Origin: an uncultured Propionivibrio sp.
Lineage (GTDB): Bacteria > Pseudomonadota > Gammaproteobacteria > Burkholderiales > Rhodocyclaceae
Direction of reading: 5' to 3'
Length of the DNA: 5,669 nt
Assembly (NCBI GenBank): GCA_938040985.1
Contig: CALHZD010000057.1
Coordinates: 1-5,669 of the forward strand
The position numbers and the translations under genes were made by a program. The notes beneath the pieces are model-generated. The model worked only from the letters and a program-made list of their open reading frames with translations. It made no database searches and was not told the origin of the DNA. Positions within the stretch are counted from its first letter, which is position 1. Every line of letters begins with the position of its first letter. This document shows, one piece after another, positions 5,631-5,669 of the stretch.

Positions 5631-5667
5631 GGGCTTGATTGTTTGAGCGCAGCGAGTTATCAAGCCC
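5631..5667. repeat. Inverted repeat at window end, possibly part of a larger element
   Basis: GGGCTTGAT (5631-5639) and ATCAAGCCC (5659-5667) are perfect 9-bp inverted repeats enclosing a 19-base loop. The sequence before it (5581-5630) is GC-rich and carries TAGGCGC twice (5591-5597 and 5603-5609). If the stem continues outward, the right half lies beyond the window. No T-run follows within view. Its function is unknown. Confidence 0.5.
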
Positions 5668-5669
5668 GC

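Noticed and set aside
5272..5646. 124-codon open frame on the + strand after btuD
   Set aside because: It starts inside the inverted-repeat element, crosses the whole palindrome array, and has no ribosome binding site or protein motif.

Overview
The window holds one compact, high-GC, single-strand operon for corrinoid (vitamin B12) assembly and import: cbiB, then cobD/cobC, btuF, btuC and btuD, all on the + strand from 471 to 5242. It sits between two repeat-rich intergenic regions. A Gram-negative host is indicated by a periplasmic binding protein with an ordinary signal peptide and no lipobox. The codon bias (GC-rich third positions), protein style and a Correia-like (Neisseria-type) miniature element point to a betaproteobacterium. 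Rhodocyclales or a relative is my best guess, but that is an inference and not proven.

Layout. Positions 1-470 carry no credible gene. This stretch has two small hairpins (1-50), a degenerate array of short CCC...GGG palindromes (about 121-250), a partial Correia-like repeat beginning TATAGCGG (268), a 12-bp direct repeat spaced by 20 bp (369-400) and a pyrimidine-rich leader running up to the cbiB start. Positions 471-5242 are the five genes with tiny gaps or overlaps. Positions 5243-5669 carry no credible gene: a 121-bp terminal-inverted-repeat element (5254-5374), a second copy of the palindrome array (about 5401-5550), and an inverted repeat cut by the window edge (5631-5667).

How the genes work together. 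CobD/CobC makes (R)-1-amino-2-propanol phosphate from L-threonine phosphate, and CbiB attaches that aminopropanol arm to adenosylcobyric acid. BtuF captures corrinoid in the periplasm, BtuC moves it across the inner membrane and BtuD supplies the ATP-driven power stroke. Import and side-chain attachment in one transcript fit either a salvage role or one module of a scattered cobalamin pathway. No adenosyltransferase, CobU/CobP, CobS, CobT, CobQ or btuB gene is visible here.

Nothing in the gene set is an undescribed system. The most unusual content is in the flanks. The operon is bracketed on the inside by related Correia-like elements in opposite orientation, and on the outside by direct copies of the palindrome array lying at an exact, gap-free offset of 5300 bp. 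No cobalamin riboswitch could be found in the 470 bases before cbiB.
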